The translations under genes were made by a program, and so were the position numbers. 64,000 bases of DNA, from the NCBI GenBank assembly GCA_900314995.1, contig OMXK01000006.1:24068-88067 (forward strand). Direction: 5' to 3'. The notes under the pieces are model-generated. The model was not told where the DNA came from. It searched no databases and saw nothing but the letters and a program-made list of their open reading frames with translations. The stretch's first letter is position 1. The number at the start of each line of letters is the position of its first letter. Origin of the DNA: an uncultured Prevotella sp. (GTDB lineage: Bacteria; Bacteroidota; Bacteroidia; Bacteroidales; Bacteroidaceae). This document shows positions 36,377-45,418 of this stretch, one piece after another.

Positions 36377-38518
36377 ATGTATTTTGATATGAAAGTTACA
36401 CTACTAAAAATCGCAAAGAACAAAGAGGTGATTAACCGTCTCGATCTGCAAGCGTTGGCAGACTTGATACGCAAGAATCCGGATGAGCGCAAGGTGTATG
36501 ACCTGCGCCTGCACTATCAGTTTATGAAACCTGAACGTCTGGAGGACGGACAGATAGCCGTTGACGATGAGCATACGGTTAATCTGCCGCGTATCTGCTT
36601 TGCCATCGAGGGGGATAAATATAAGAATCGCGTGCGGACGCTGGCCTATAACGGACTGGTGGTAGTCGAGGTTAATGGTCTGAAACTATACGAGGATGCG
36701 GTCGCTGTGAGGAACAAGGCGGCGAAGATGGACGAGACGCTGATGGCCTTCCTCGGGGCTTCGGGCAAAAGTGTGAAGATAGTGTGCAGGGGCGAACTGT
36801 TTAAGGAGGATGGCAAGGGGCTGCCCAAGACGGAGCAGGACATCAGGCAGTTCCATCAAAACCTCTATCACACGGCGCGCAGGGCTTATCAGAACCAGTT
36901 CGGCTTCGATATCGAATACCTGGATCCCAAGCCTGAGCGGACGGTCTATCTGAGTGCTGATCCTGAGATGTACTTCAATCCAGAGGCGCGCCCCTTCAAG
37001 GCTGATACGAAGCAGCACGACCAGGAGGAACCAGCAGCCATCTCGATGGAGAGCGACCTGCTGATGCCTGGGCGCACCGTTACGCGAACCTATCACTTCA
37101 ATTGGCTCTTCATCGTGAAACAGGTGCTGGGCGACTACTTCGATCTGCCTGACGAGGACCGTCAGATGCAACTCCTGATGCGCATCGCCAGCATGTGTCT
37201 GGATCAGGGCATTCCCCTATCCCATGCCCAAGGTATGACGCTCGAACACCCGTTGCTGAACACGGATCCTGAACTGGTGAAGAACGTGTTTTCAACCGTC
37301 TATGACGTGGCTCTGCAGGCGGATTATCGCGAAAAGCACAAGATCCGTCCGCTGAAGAGCGTACCTGATGACCTGATTCAGACGATGAGGACTGAGATAT
37401 TCCTGAATGCCAACTTCGACATGCGCAAGAATCTGATGACGGGCGTGGCCGAATACCGCTATAAATACGCTGAGGATCAGACGTTTAAGCCGCTCACCGA
37501 AGAGGTGCGCAACGATATGACGCTGCAGGCCATCGAACAGGGCATCAAGGGTTGGGACCAGAACGTGAACCGCTTTATCGACTCTACCCGTATCGAGCAG
37601 TATGACCCCGTGAACACCTGGCTCAACAAGTTGCCGGAATGGGATGGGCATGACTATATCGCCGAGCTGGCGGGGCGAGTGCCTACGGATCAGCCTCATT
37701 GGGAGAAATACCTCAGATACTGGCTCGTGGGTATGGTGGCCCAGTGGCGCGAGAGCGACAAACAGTTGACGGGTAACGCGCTGACTCCCTTGCTGATAGG
37801 TCGACAAGGGTGTGGCAAGACGCGCTTCTGCAAGATCTTGTTGCCGCCCGAACTGCGCGACTATTACAATGACAAACTGAACTTCAGGAACGAGTTCGAC
37901 CTGAATATCGCGCTCACCTCGTTTGCCTTGATCAACATCGATGAGTTTGACAAGACCACCAACTCGCAGCAGATTGTGCTGAAATATCTGCTGTCATCGA
38001 GTGATGTGAAGTTCCGCCCACCCTACGGCAAAACCATCAAGCAGTATCGCCGTTACACCTCGTTCATCGGCACCACCAATCAGCTGCAGCCGCTGGTAGA
38101 TCCGACGGGAAGCCGCCGATTCGTCTGTGTGGGTATTCCCAAAGGCAAGGGCATCGACTATACGGACAATCTGAACCATCGCCAGTTGTTCGCCCAGGCT
38201 TTATACCTATTTAATAAAGGAGAGCGTTTCTGGCTGGATGATGCTGAGATTCAGGAACTGATAGCTGAAAACGAGCCTTTCCAGCGCACCGTCGATCTTG
38301 TGGAGATGATTGGCGAGACGTTCCGCATTCCGAAAGGTGGCGAGGGCCGTTGGTGGGGAACAAATGAGATCCTGAGTTTGCTGGCAGAGAGATTCGATTA
38401 TTTCGACAGTAAGAAGACTACGACGAATGCGCTTGGCATTGCGATGAGTAACTATAAGTTCAATTTCAAAAGAAGATACGTCAACGGGTTGGCGGAGTAT
38501 TTTCTTCAGGAGAAATGA
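36377..38518 (+). CDS. VirE/VapE-type primase-helicase with DUF3874 C-terminus
   Basis: 713 residues, or 709 from the second ATG at 36389, which fits the promoter better. Residues about 60-200 resemble the VirE N-terminal (BT4734-like) domain, including FLGASGKSVKIVCR. Residues about 390-600 form a superfamily 3-like ATPase: Walker A GRQGCGKT (475-482), Walker B ALINIDEF (517-524), sensor GTTNQ (565-569), arginines at 580-581. Residues about 610-713 match DUF3874. Such proteins occur in phages, satellites and integrated elements of Bacteroidetes and resemble replication initiators. No integrase, relaxase or capsid gene is nearby. Role inferred. Confidence 0.82.
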   Translation: MYFDMKVTLLKIAKNKEVINRLDLQALADLIRKNPDERKVYDLRLHYQFMKPERLEDGQIAVDDEHTVNLPRICFAIEGDKYKNRVRTLAYNGLVVVEVNGLKLYEDAVAVRNKAAKMDETLMAFLGASGKSVKIVCRGELFKEDGKGLPKTEQDIRQFHQNLYHTARRAYQNQFGFDIEYLDPKPERTVYLSADPEMYFNPEARPFKADTKQHDQEEPAAISMESDLLMPGRTVTRTYHFNWLFIVKQVLGDYFDLPDEDRQMQLLMRIASMCLDQGIPLSHAQGMTLEHPLLNTDPELVKNVFSTVYDVALQADYREKHKIRPLKSVPDDLIQTMRTEIFLNANFDMRKNLMTGVAEYRYKYAEDQTFKPLTEEVRNDMTLQAIEQGIKGWDQNVNRFIDSTRIEQYDPVNTWLNKLPEWDGHDYIAELAGRVPTDQPHWEKYLRYWLVGMVAQWRESDKQLTGNALTPLLIGRQGCGKTRFCKILLPPELRDYYNDKLNFRNEFDLNIALTSFALINIDEFDKTTNSQQIVLKYLLSSSDVKFRPPYGKTIKQYRRYTSFIGTTNQLQPLVDPTGSRRFVCVGIPKGKGIDYTDNLNHRQLFAQALYLFNKGERFWLDDAEIQELIAENEPFQRTVDLVEMIGETFRIPKGGEGRWWGTNEILSLLAERFDYFDSKKTTTNALGIAMSNYKFNFKRRYVNGLAEYFLQEK

Positions 38519-38546
38519 GTCCTGGGAGAAGCCTTACCGTTGGTTA

Positions 38547-39443
38547 CTATTCATTATAGGCTTTCTCGCCGATGGTCTCCTGAGAGCCTATGGTCATCTG
38601 GCGAAGGTCATAATAAGAGCCGTTGTAGATATTGAAATCGACATTGCCCTTGATGCCGGGAAGACGGCCTACATCCGTGTGCTGCCAGAACTTCCAGGGA
38701 CCCTTGTATTCCAGGGAATCTACATAATAATGGGCTATCCAGTAAGGATACTGGTCGAAGACGGAGTCGCTGAGATAACGCGTCTTGAATTTAAAGTAGG
38801 TATAGATGATGGGCTTCACCCGATAGTGCTTCTCGACGAGGTCAAGCCATTGCAGGACAGAAGCCTTGAACTCGGCATCAGTCTGGTCTTTGGGCTTATG
38901 CTCCACATCAAGTACAGGGGGCAGATCGCCATTCTCGAGTTTCACCGTCTTGATGAAATGATAGGCTTGTTGCTCCGCCGGGGTGTGAACGCTGTAGAAA
39001 TGGTAGGCTCCACGGGTGAAACCATTTTCACGGGCCTGGAAGAAATTATCGCGGAAGTTCTCATCGGTCTGGGTAGCACCTTCCGTAGCCTTGATCATGA
39101 TAAAGCTGATGGGGCACTTGTTGATGCTGCCGTTGTCCTTGAGGTCATCCCAGTCAATACGGCCCTGATGATGAGAGATGTCGATACCGTGGATTTCATA
39201 GCCTTCAGGATAGTTGACGGTACCATAGAGTGCTCGCCATCGGAAGCCGAAGGGGCCGACAAAGAAATAGTAGAAGAACCAAATGTAGCCCAGGACCACC
39301 GCAGCGCCACCAATCCACCAGCCCCAGGCAGGGACTCTCTGCAGGAAGCGAATGATGATGTTTGGCTTACGACGGCCACTAGGACCATGGTAAGTGTGAC
39401 TGGTTCCGACACCTTTCCGGCGGATGACTCTTTTCTTGGCCAT
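38547..39443 (-). CDS. Membrane-anchored GH25 lysozyme
   Basis: 298 residues. A basic N-terminus rich in Arg and Lys precedes one membrane helix (about 36-64, WGWWIGGAAVVLGYIWFFYY); the catalytic domain then lies in the periplasm. GH25 motifs are GIDISHHQGRIDWD (Asp), FIMIKATEG, RGAYHFY, PVLDVEHK (Asp and Glu) and YPYWIAHYY with the C-terminal WQHTDVGRLPGIKGNVDFN. It cleaves peptidoglycan glycan strands. It starts only 12 bp after the pfp terminator. Confidence 0.92.
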   Translation of the reverse strand: MAKKRVIRRKGVGTSHTYHGPSGRRKPNIIIRFLQRVPAWGWWIGGAAVVLGYIWFFYYFFVGPFGFRWRALYGTVNYPEGYEIHGIDISHHQGRIDWDDLKDNGSINKCPISFIMIKATEGATQTDENFRDNFFQARENGFTRGAYHFYSVHTPAEQQAYHFIKTVKLENGDLPPVLDVEHKPKDQTDAEFKASVLQWLDLVEKHYRVKPIIYTYFKFKTRYLSDSVFDQYPYWIAHYYVDSLEYKGPWKFWQHTDVGRLPGIKGNVDFNIYNGSYYDLRQMTIGSQETIGEKAYNE

Positions 39444-39455
39444 TAGAAATGAAAA

Positions 39456-39478
39456 GGCACGGATATAGAATCCGTGCC
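39456..39478 (-). terminator. Terminator of pfp
   Basis: A perfect 9-bp stem GGCACGGAT/ATCCGTGCC with 5-nt loop. On the minus strand it is followed by TTTTC, 12 bp before the GH25 start. Confidence 0.85.
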
Positions 39479-39490
39479 AAAAATATAAGT

Positions 39491-41128
39491 TTACTTAGCC
39501 TGCTCGAGAGCGAGGGTCTTCGTAGGCTGGTCGCAAACCTCTGTGGGTCCCCAGTACTGGATTGGACCAGGATAGACGTAAGCGGTCTTGCGAGCCCACT
39601 CGTCGCGATGAGCGGCAAACTCCTTGAAGGGAGCACCGTCGAGCTCAACGAGAGCCTTGCGGATAACGGGCTTCATCTCACCGGCACGCTTCTCCATGTT
39701 CATCATCATCGTGATGGGCACACCACCGGCAATCCACTGGTCAGCAGGAGCGGTCGTATTCTTCACGATAGCCATGTAGCCAGTCTTACCGTTGGCAATC
39801 AGCTGGGCAGCTGAAGTACCGAGGGCATAGCAGTAGTCGGCATCGAAGTTAGAAGGAGCAGCGCAGCGTCCCTCATAGCCGAAGAAGTGGTGCTGAGTGC
39901 CGAACTTGCCAGCATACTTGCCTTCCTTCTTCATCTTCTCGAGCTTCTGGGCTACCATCGTAGAGAGCAGCTTCTCGGTCTCGATCAGAGATACCTGAAC
40001 GTTTCCGTGAGGATCGCGGTCAAGAGCCAGCTGGCGGGCAACACCTACAGGCAGGCTGTTGAATACGGCGAGGTTCTCAGGAGTGAGGTGGCTCTTGGCG
40101 AAGTCAACCTGCTCGTCGCGGCTGATCTCCTTTGCCTCAGGCAGAGCCAGCACGTCGTTGAGCTGGGCAATCAGCTTCTTGATAGCGGGGATGAACTCGA
40201 TGACACCCTCAGGGATGATGACTGTACCGAAGTTGTTACCGTCGGCAGCGCGGACAGCAACAGCGTTGGCGATGTAAGACACGATGTCGTCGAGGCTCAT
40301 AGCCTTCTGCTCGATCTCCTCGGAAATGAGGCAGATGTTAGGCTGAGTCTGAAGTGCGCACTCAAGGGCGATGTGAGAAGCCGAGCGACCCATCACCTTG
40401 ATGAAGTGCCAGTACTTGCGGGCAGAATTACAGTCGCGCTCGATGTTACCGATCAGCTCAGAGTAGGTCTTACAAGCGGTATCGAAGCCGAAAGAAGTCT
40501 CAATCTGAGAGTTCTTCAGGTCACCGTCGATGGTCTTCGGGCAACCGATCACCTGAACGCCATACTTCTTGGCAGCATAGTACTCAGCCAGCACACAAGC
40601 GTTGGTGTTAGAGTCGTCACCACCGATAATCACGATAGCCTTGATGTCGAGCTCGCGGATGATCTCCAGACCCTTCTCGAACTGATCGACCTTCTCCAGC
40701 TTTGTACGGCCAGAGCCGATCATGTCGAAACCGCCAGTGTTGCGATACTCGTCGATAATCTCCGGAGTTAGCTCCATATAGTTGTGATCAACCAGACCAC
40801 CAGGGCCGAGGATGAAACCGAAGAGACGGTTCTCAGGGTTGAGCTTCTTGATCTGATCGAACAGACCGGTAATCACGTTATGACCGCCAGGAGCCTGACC
40901 GCCAGAAAGGATGATACCTACGTTCATCTTGGTGTGATTAGCCTCTGTTGCGGGCTCAAACTCCACGATAGGCATACCATAAGTGTTGGGGAACAACTTC
41001 TTGATCTCTTCCTGGTCGCCAACACTCTGAGTGGGCTGACCTTCCTTGATTTTTACAGCACCCTGCAGGGCCTTAGGCAGTTTAGGCTGATAAGCAGCCC
41101 TTGCAATCTGTAATGCACTTTTTTCCAT
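39491..41128 (-). CDS. pfp: Diphosphate-dependent phosphofructokinase
   Basis: 545 residues, the length of long PPi-PFKs. [16 protein letters not shown] is the phosphate loop, and [11 protein letters not shown] (about 172-182) carries the GGDD that marks use of pyrophosphate instead of [22 protein letters not shown] binds fructose 6-phosphate. The enzyme works reversibly in glycolysis. Followed by a strong terminator. Confidence 0.95.
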   Translation of the reverse strand: MEKSALQIARAAYQPKLPKALQGAVKIKEGQPTQSVGDQEEIKKLFPNTYGMPIVEFEPATEANHTKMNVGIILSGGQAPGGHNVITGLFDQIKKLNPENRLFGFILGPGGLVDHNYMELTPEIIDEYRNTGGFDMIGSGRTKLEKVDQFEKGLEIIRELDIKAIVIIGGDDSNTNACVLAEYYAAKKYGVQVIGCPKTIDGDLKNSQIETSFGFDTACKTYSELIGNIERDCNSARKYWHFIKVMGRSASHIALECALQTQPNICLISEEIEQKAMSLDDIVSYIANAVAVRAADGNNFGTVIIPEGVIEFIPAIKKLIAQLNDVLALPEAKEISRDEQVDFAKSHLTPENLAVFNSLPVGVARQLALDRDPHGNVQVSLIETEKLLSTMVAQKLEKMKKEGKYAGKFGTQHHFFGYEGRCAAPSNFDADYCYALGTSAAQLIANGKTGYMAIVKNTTAPADQWIAGGVPITMMMNMEKRAGEMKPVIRKALVELDGAPFKEFAAHRDEWARKTAYVYPGPIQYWGPTEVCDQPTKTLALEQAK

Positions 41129-41172
41129 AATCTCGAAAATAATATTTAATGAGTAAATTCGTTTCTGACGTG

Positions 41173-41180
41173 CAAAATTA
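41173..41180 (-). promoter_or_regulatory. -7 box of pfp promoter
   Basis: Minus-strand TAATTTTG, 44 bp upstream of the pfp start; TTCG lies at the -33 position instead of TTTG. Confidence 0.5.
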
Positions 41181-41275
41181 GTTCATTTTTGTTAGAAAAG
41201 CGAAAGAAAACAATGTATTTTATGCATTTTAATATTTTTTGTGGATGAAACGCTTGCCATATCGTTTTTTTTTCT

Positions 41276-41283
41276 TATCTTTG
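41276..41283 (+). promoter_or_regulatory. -7 box of small hypothetical gene
   Basis: TATCTTTG preceded by a T9 tract, 43 bp upstream of the start at 41327. Confidence 0.55.
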
Positions 41284-41311
41284 CTTACTGAATGTATCAA
41301 AATAAACAAAT

Positions 41312-41320
41312 AAGGAGGTA
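41312..41320 (+). promoter_or_regulatory. Unusually strong Shine-Dalgarno site
   Basis: AAGGAGGTA is a near-perfect complement of the 16S rRNA 3' end and lies 6 bp before the ATG at 41327. Few other genes in this window show such a site. Confidence 0.75.
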
Positions 41321-41326
41321 ATTTTT

Positions 41327-41593
41327 ATGGCAAACAAGAGAACATTAAAGAAGAGTATTGAGGCTATTTGTGAGGATTTGTTCGTCAACGCGCTTGCGTT
41401 TTCGCTCTACGGTCCGACGCCTGATCCGGAAAATGCAAAGTCGCTCGGCAGTTCAATCATCAAGATGCAGGATAACTTTATCAGGCGCATCTCTCACCCC
41501 GAGCCCGGCATGAAAGCCAAGGAATATTATGAGAATTTGTGGAAAGAGTTCTGTGCTCAGGTCGGTGAGATACAGGACCAGATCAGTATATAA
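41327..41593 (+). CDS. Small conserved hypothetical protein
   Basis: 88 residues, helical, cytoplasmic; no family recognised. MANKRTLKKSIEAICEDLF starts it, followed by NALAFSLYGPTPDPENA and an amphipathic C-terminal helix. Its strong ribosome-binding site and own promoter suggest high expression. The acyltransferase gene follows after 6 bp. Confidence 0.72.
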   Translation: MANKRTLKKSIEAICEDLFVNALAFSLYGPTPDPENAKSLGSSIIKMQDNFIRRISHPEPGMKAKEYYENLWKEFCAQVGEIQDQISI

Positions 41594-41599
41594 TATAAT

Positions 41600-42157
41600 A
41601 TGTGGAAGAGTTTTTGTAACTGGCTGTTATATAAGCGCTGGGGGTGGAAAACTGAAGTGACAGAGGACCACCCCGACAAGTTTATTATATGTCTGGCACC
41701 CCATACGAGCAACTGGGACTTTGTCCTTGGGCAGTTGTATTCGGGTGCCTGTGGCATGCAGAGTAATTTCCTGATGAAGAAGGAGTGGTTCTTTTTCCCC
41801 TTGGGTATCCTCTTCAAACGGTTGGGCGGCATCCCCGTCGTCAGGCAGAAGCACACCAGCATGACGGACAGCATGGCGGAGGCTGCCAAGGCTGCCAAGG
41901 CATTCAAGCTCTGCATCACCCCGGAGGGCACGCGTTCGGCTAATCCAGATTGGAAGAAGGGCTTCTACTATATCGCCCTGAAGGCTGGCATACCCATCCT
42001 GCTCTACGGCGTGGACTATGAGAAGAAGCTGATCCGTTGCACGAAAACAATCATCCCGTCAGGCGATCTGGAAAAAGATATGCGGGAAATCAAACTCTAT
42101 TTTAAGGATTTCAAGGGCAAGAAGCCCGAGAATTTTACTATTGGCGAGATATCATGA
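41600..42157 (+). CDS. PlsC-family acyltransferase
   Basis: 185 residues. The HX4D catalytic motif appears as HTSNWD and the acceptor-binding motif as PEGTRS; LKRLGGIPVVRQ is the central block. It resembles 1-acylglycerol-3-phosphate acyltransferases, but the short length and lack of a membrane helix leave the acceptor open. Its stop overlaps the next start as ATGA. Confidence 0.87.
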   Translation: MWKSFCNWLLYKRWGWKTEVTEDHPDKFIICLAPHTSNWDFVLGQLYSGACGMQSNFLMKKEWFFFPLGILFKRLGGIPVVRQKHTSMTDSMAEAAKAAKAFKLCITPEGTRSANPDWKKGFYYIALKAGIPILLYGVDYEKKLIRCTKTIIPSGDLEKDMREIKLYFKDFKGKKPENFTIGEIS

Positions 42158-45051
42158 GAAAAATCACACTCGTTCTGTCGCTTATACTATCCATGTCGGC
42201 TGTTGCGCAGCAGGCTCTGAAAAATAAACTAGACAACTATCTGAGGGGGTATCGCCCCTCATTTCAGCATGTCCGTTCTGCTGCCCGTCTGAGCGATCTG
42301 GTCATCAACGATTCACTCCGTACCATCGACATCATTGCCGACAACCATCTGGGAGAACAGCTAATGACACCACAGGTAGTGGATGAAATCTACAACGATC
42401 TGAGGGCATTGCTACCCGACTCCACCAGAGACTATCAGTTAAGCGTCAAGACTGGCGGTTATGACCTTTATCAGCTGATACCCAACCGTTTGCGCAGCAA
42501 GGAGGACGTCAGCCGTACCTGGGGAAATATCGAATACAAGGGAAAGCCGTGGGTGAGCAACGCTTCCCTACCCTATGAGATTACAAGCGGACTATACAAC
42601 CGCCATCTGACCGTCTGGGCCAGTCACGGGCGCTATTTCCATATCAAGGACTATGAATGGAAATGGCAGCGCCCGCCATTGTTCGGTACCCGAGAAGACC
42701 TGTTTACCCAGACCATCGTCATACCTTATTTAATACCGATGCTGGAGAATGCCGGAGCGGTGGTATTCACCCCTCGGGAAAGAGACTGGCAAAGGAACGA
42801 GGTAATCGTAGACAACGACACACCCCGCACCAACCTGGGAATCTATCAGGAGACCAACGGCTCTCATGGCTGGCAACGGTCTGATTCTGTGGGCTTTGCC
42901 TTTCATGCCGGTGTCTATATGGATTACGAGAATCCCTTCAAGGCAGGTACAGCCCGAAAGGCACAGGCTGTCGAACACAGCCACAATAAGAGTGAGATAT
43001 CCTATCAGCCCAACATCCCCGAGGCAGGCAGCTATGCAGTATATGTCAGCTACCAGACCGTTCCGGGAAGTGTGGACGATGCCCATTACACGGTGTGGCA
43101 TCAGGGCATACCGACTGAGTTCCGTGTGAATCAGCAGATGGGCGGTTCGACGTGGGTTTACCTTGGTACGTTCGACTTTGACAAAGGCAACAGCGCCCGC
43201 AACTGTGTGGTTCTGAGCAATCAGAGCGACCAGAAAGGTGTTGTGACGGCCGATGCCGTCAGATTCGGTGGCGGTATGGGTAATATCCGCCGAGGCTTTA
43301 CCACCAGCGGACTGCCCCGTTGTCTGGAAGGTGCCCGCTATTATGGTCAATGGGCAGGAATGCCCTATGATGTCTATTCATCCAAGAACGGTGAAGACGA
43401 CTATGGCGACGACATCAATGTGCGGTCTCACATGATGAACTATCTGGGCGGCGGTTCCTGCTATATGCCGGATACGACAGGTCGGAGAGTGCCACTAGAA
43501 CTCTCCCTGGCCATTCACAGCGATGCCGGCTATTACAACGACGGCAGATCACATACGGGAACACTGGCCATCTGTACCACTTATCTGAATGACAGCATTC
43601 TGGGTACTGGCCATTCGAGGCTCTTGTCGCGTGACCTTGCCGATGAACTGCTTTCAACGGTGCCAAGGGATATGGTTCGGAAGTATGGCAACTGGCAGAT
43701 GCGTGAGCTCTGGGACAGGAACTATTCCGAAACCCGTGTTCCCGAAGTGCCGAGTGCCATCCTGGAGACCATGTCGCATCAGAACTTTGCCGATATGCGC
43801 TTCGGCCAGGACCCCAACTTCAAGTTCGACTTTGCCCGCAGCATCTACAAGGCACTACTCCGCTATGTCAGCAGGATGCATCACACTTACTATACCGTCA
43901 CCCCCTTGGCTCCCAATCATCTGCGTGTTGAGCTGACGAAAAAGGGACAGGCAAAACTCAGCTGGAATGCTGTTGCTGACATCGACGAGCCCTCTTCTAC
44001 GCCCACGGGATACATTATTTATACAGCTGTAGGAAATGACGGTTTTGACAATGGCCGTTATCTCAAGGGGAATGACACGTCTGCCCTGTTGGATATCGAG
44101 CCGAACACGCTTTACAGTTTCCGTGTTGCAGCTGTGAATAGTGGCGGCAAGAGTTTCCCGAGTGAGGTCGTATCGACTTTCTATGTACCTGAGGCTCAGA
44201 AGAATATCCTCATCGTCAACGGTTTCCATCGTCTGGCTTCACCTGCCGTAAGAGATAATGCGGCAGAACAGGGCTTTGATCTTAAGATGGATGCAGGTGT
44301 GACCTATGGCAAAACAGCAGGCTGGGCAGGTTATCAGACAGGCTTCAGCAAGTCGATGATGGGTAAGATGACAGCCAACGGACTGGGTTTCACCAACGAC
44401 TCGCTGGTTGGACAGTTTATCGCCGGCAATGATTTCAATTATATCCGTACCCATGCCGCAGCAATGGCTGCCACGCAGCGTTACAGTATCTCAAGCTGTT
44501 CATCGGAGGCTTTAATCAGCAACGAGGTCTATCCCACAGAATATAATCTGGTGGATCTTATTCTAGGTCTGGAGAAGAATGACGGTTGGTCGCTGCGCAA
44601 ATATCAGGCCTTCCCTTCCATGCTCCGTAAGCATCTGCAGCTGTTCGCCAGTCGTGGCGGAGCCCTGCTCGTCAGCGGTTCCTATGTCGGTGCCGACATG
44701 AAGATGCCTTCCGACCGCCGTTTCCTTGAAGAGCTGCTGAAGTGCTCCTACCAAGGAACCAATATTGACAGTCTGCAACGTGAGCAGATCAACGGCCTCG
44801 GCATGCAGTTCGAGTTCTACCGTCATCTGAACGAGACCCACTATGCCGCCACCCATCCCGACATCCTCCAGCCTGTCGCCCCAGCCTTTTCTGCCATGAC
44901 CTATGCCGACGAGTATAGTGCCTGTGTGGGCTATGACGGCAAGGACTATAAAGCCCTAACGCTCGGTTTCCCCTTCGAGTGTATCAAGGACGAACACCAG
45001 CGAGAGACTCTCATGAAAGGTATGCTCCGATTCTTATTACAATCTCAATAA
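42154..45051 (+). CDS. Secreted amidase-like protein with golvesin-type and fibronectin domains
   Basis: 965 residues with signal peptide MRKITLVLSLILSMSAVAQQ. An amidase_3-like zinc hydrolase fold is split: an early part with TVWASHGRYFH and VVFTPRERD, and a later part with LSLAIHSDAGY and AILETMSHQNFADM. Between them (about 255-375) lies a golvesin/Xly-type beta domain (NKSEISYQPNIPEAGSYAVY). A fibronectin type III module follows (about 600-675), then a 280-residue C-terminal domain with NILIVNGFHRLASPA. It is often labelled xanthan lyase; peptidoglycan amidase is the better guess. Confidence 0.8.
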   Translation: MRKITLVLSLILSMSAVAQQALKNKLDNYLRGYRPSFQHVRSAARLSDLVINDSLRTIDIIADNHLGEQLMTPQVVDEIYNDLRALLPDSTRDYQLSVKTGGYDLYQLIPNRLRSKEDVSRTWGNIEYKGKPWVSNASLPYEITSGLYNRHLTVWASHGRYFHIKDYEWKWQRPPLFGTREDLFTQTIVIPYLIPMLENAGAVVFTPRERDWQRNEVIVDNDTPRTNLGIYQETNGSHGWQRSDSVGFAFHAGVYMDYENPFKAGTARKAQAVEHSHNKSEISYQPNIPEAGSYAVYVSYQTVPGSVDDAHYTVWHQGIPTEFRVNQQMGGSTWVYLGTFDFDKGNSARNCVVLSNQSDQKGVVTADAVRFGGGMGNIRRGFTTSGLPRCLEGARYYGQWAGMPYDVYSSKNGEDDYGDDINVRSHMMNYLGGGSCYMPDTTGRRVPLELSLAIHSDAGYYNDGRSHTGTLAICTTYLNDSILGTGHSRLLSRDLADELLSTVPRDMVRKYGNWQMRELWDRNYSETRVPEVPSAILETMSHQNFADMRFGQDPNFKFDFARSIYKALLRYVSRMHHTYYTVTPLAPNHLRVELTKKGQAKLSWNAVADIDEPSSTPTGYIIYTAVGNDGFDNGRYLKGNDTSALLDIEPNTLYSFRVAAVNSGGKSFPSEVVSTFYVPEAQKNILIVNGFHRLASPAVRDNAAEQGFDLKMDAGVTYGKTAGWAGYQTGFSKSMMGKMTANGLGFTNDSLVGQFIAGNDFNYIRTHAAAMAATQRYSISSCSSEALISNEVYPTEYNLVDLILGLEKNDGWSLRKYQAFPSMLRKHLQLFASRGGALLVSGSYVGADMKMPSDRRFLEELLKCSYQGTNIDSLQREQINGLGMQFEFYRHLNETHYAATHPDILQPVAPAFSAMTYADEYSACVGYDGKDYKALTLGFPFECIKDEHQRETLMKGMLRFLLQSQ

Positions 45052-45073
45052 TTAACTAAAACCTATTTGTAAA

Positions 45074-45418
45074 ATGAAGATTCAAACTAATTCGTCAGGT
45101 ACAAGAAGTATCGAGATTGCAGAGATTCATCTGCAGACAATTGAGAAGTATCAGCTTTTCCGTGATCTGATCGACAGTAATGGTTACGTGGATGAGCAGG
45201 TTCTTGACAAACTGAAATTGAACATCCGCAGCCTGCTTGAAGGTGATGCCGGTAAAGACAAGGATCTGCTGGATCTCTGTCTGGATGTCATCTATCATCC
45301 CAACATGAAGGCATACGGGCTGCAGCAACTGGTTTTGCTCTTTATCAACTGGAAGAATCAGAGCAATGCGAACCTCGGTATGACAACTCGGGCCTTCCAG
45401 GGGACGCCATTTAATTGA
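45074..45418 (+). CDS. Conserved hypothetical protein
   Basis: 114 residues, helical, no signal and no membrane segment; family not recognised. IEIAEIHLQTIEKYQLFRDL opens it and LDLCLDVIYHPNMKAYGLQQ lies centrally. Its stop overlaps the ygiQ start by one base (TGATG), which suggests coupled expression with the radical SAM protein. Confidence 0.7.
   Translation: MKIQTNSSGTRSIEIAEIHLQTIEKYQLFRDLIDSNGYVDEQVLDKLKLNIRSLLEGDAGKDKDLLDLCLDVIYHPNMKAYGLQQLVLLFINWKNQSNANLGMTTRAFQGTPFN

Noticed and set aside
39887-40771. 294-codon plus-strand open frame
   Set aside because: Antisense to pfp; low-complexity composition typical of a shadow of a conserved gene.
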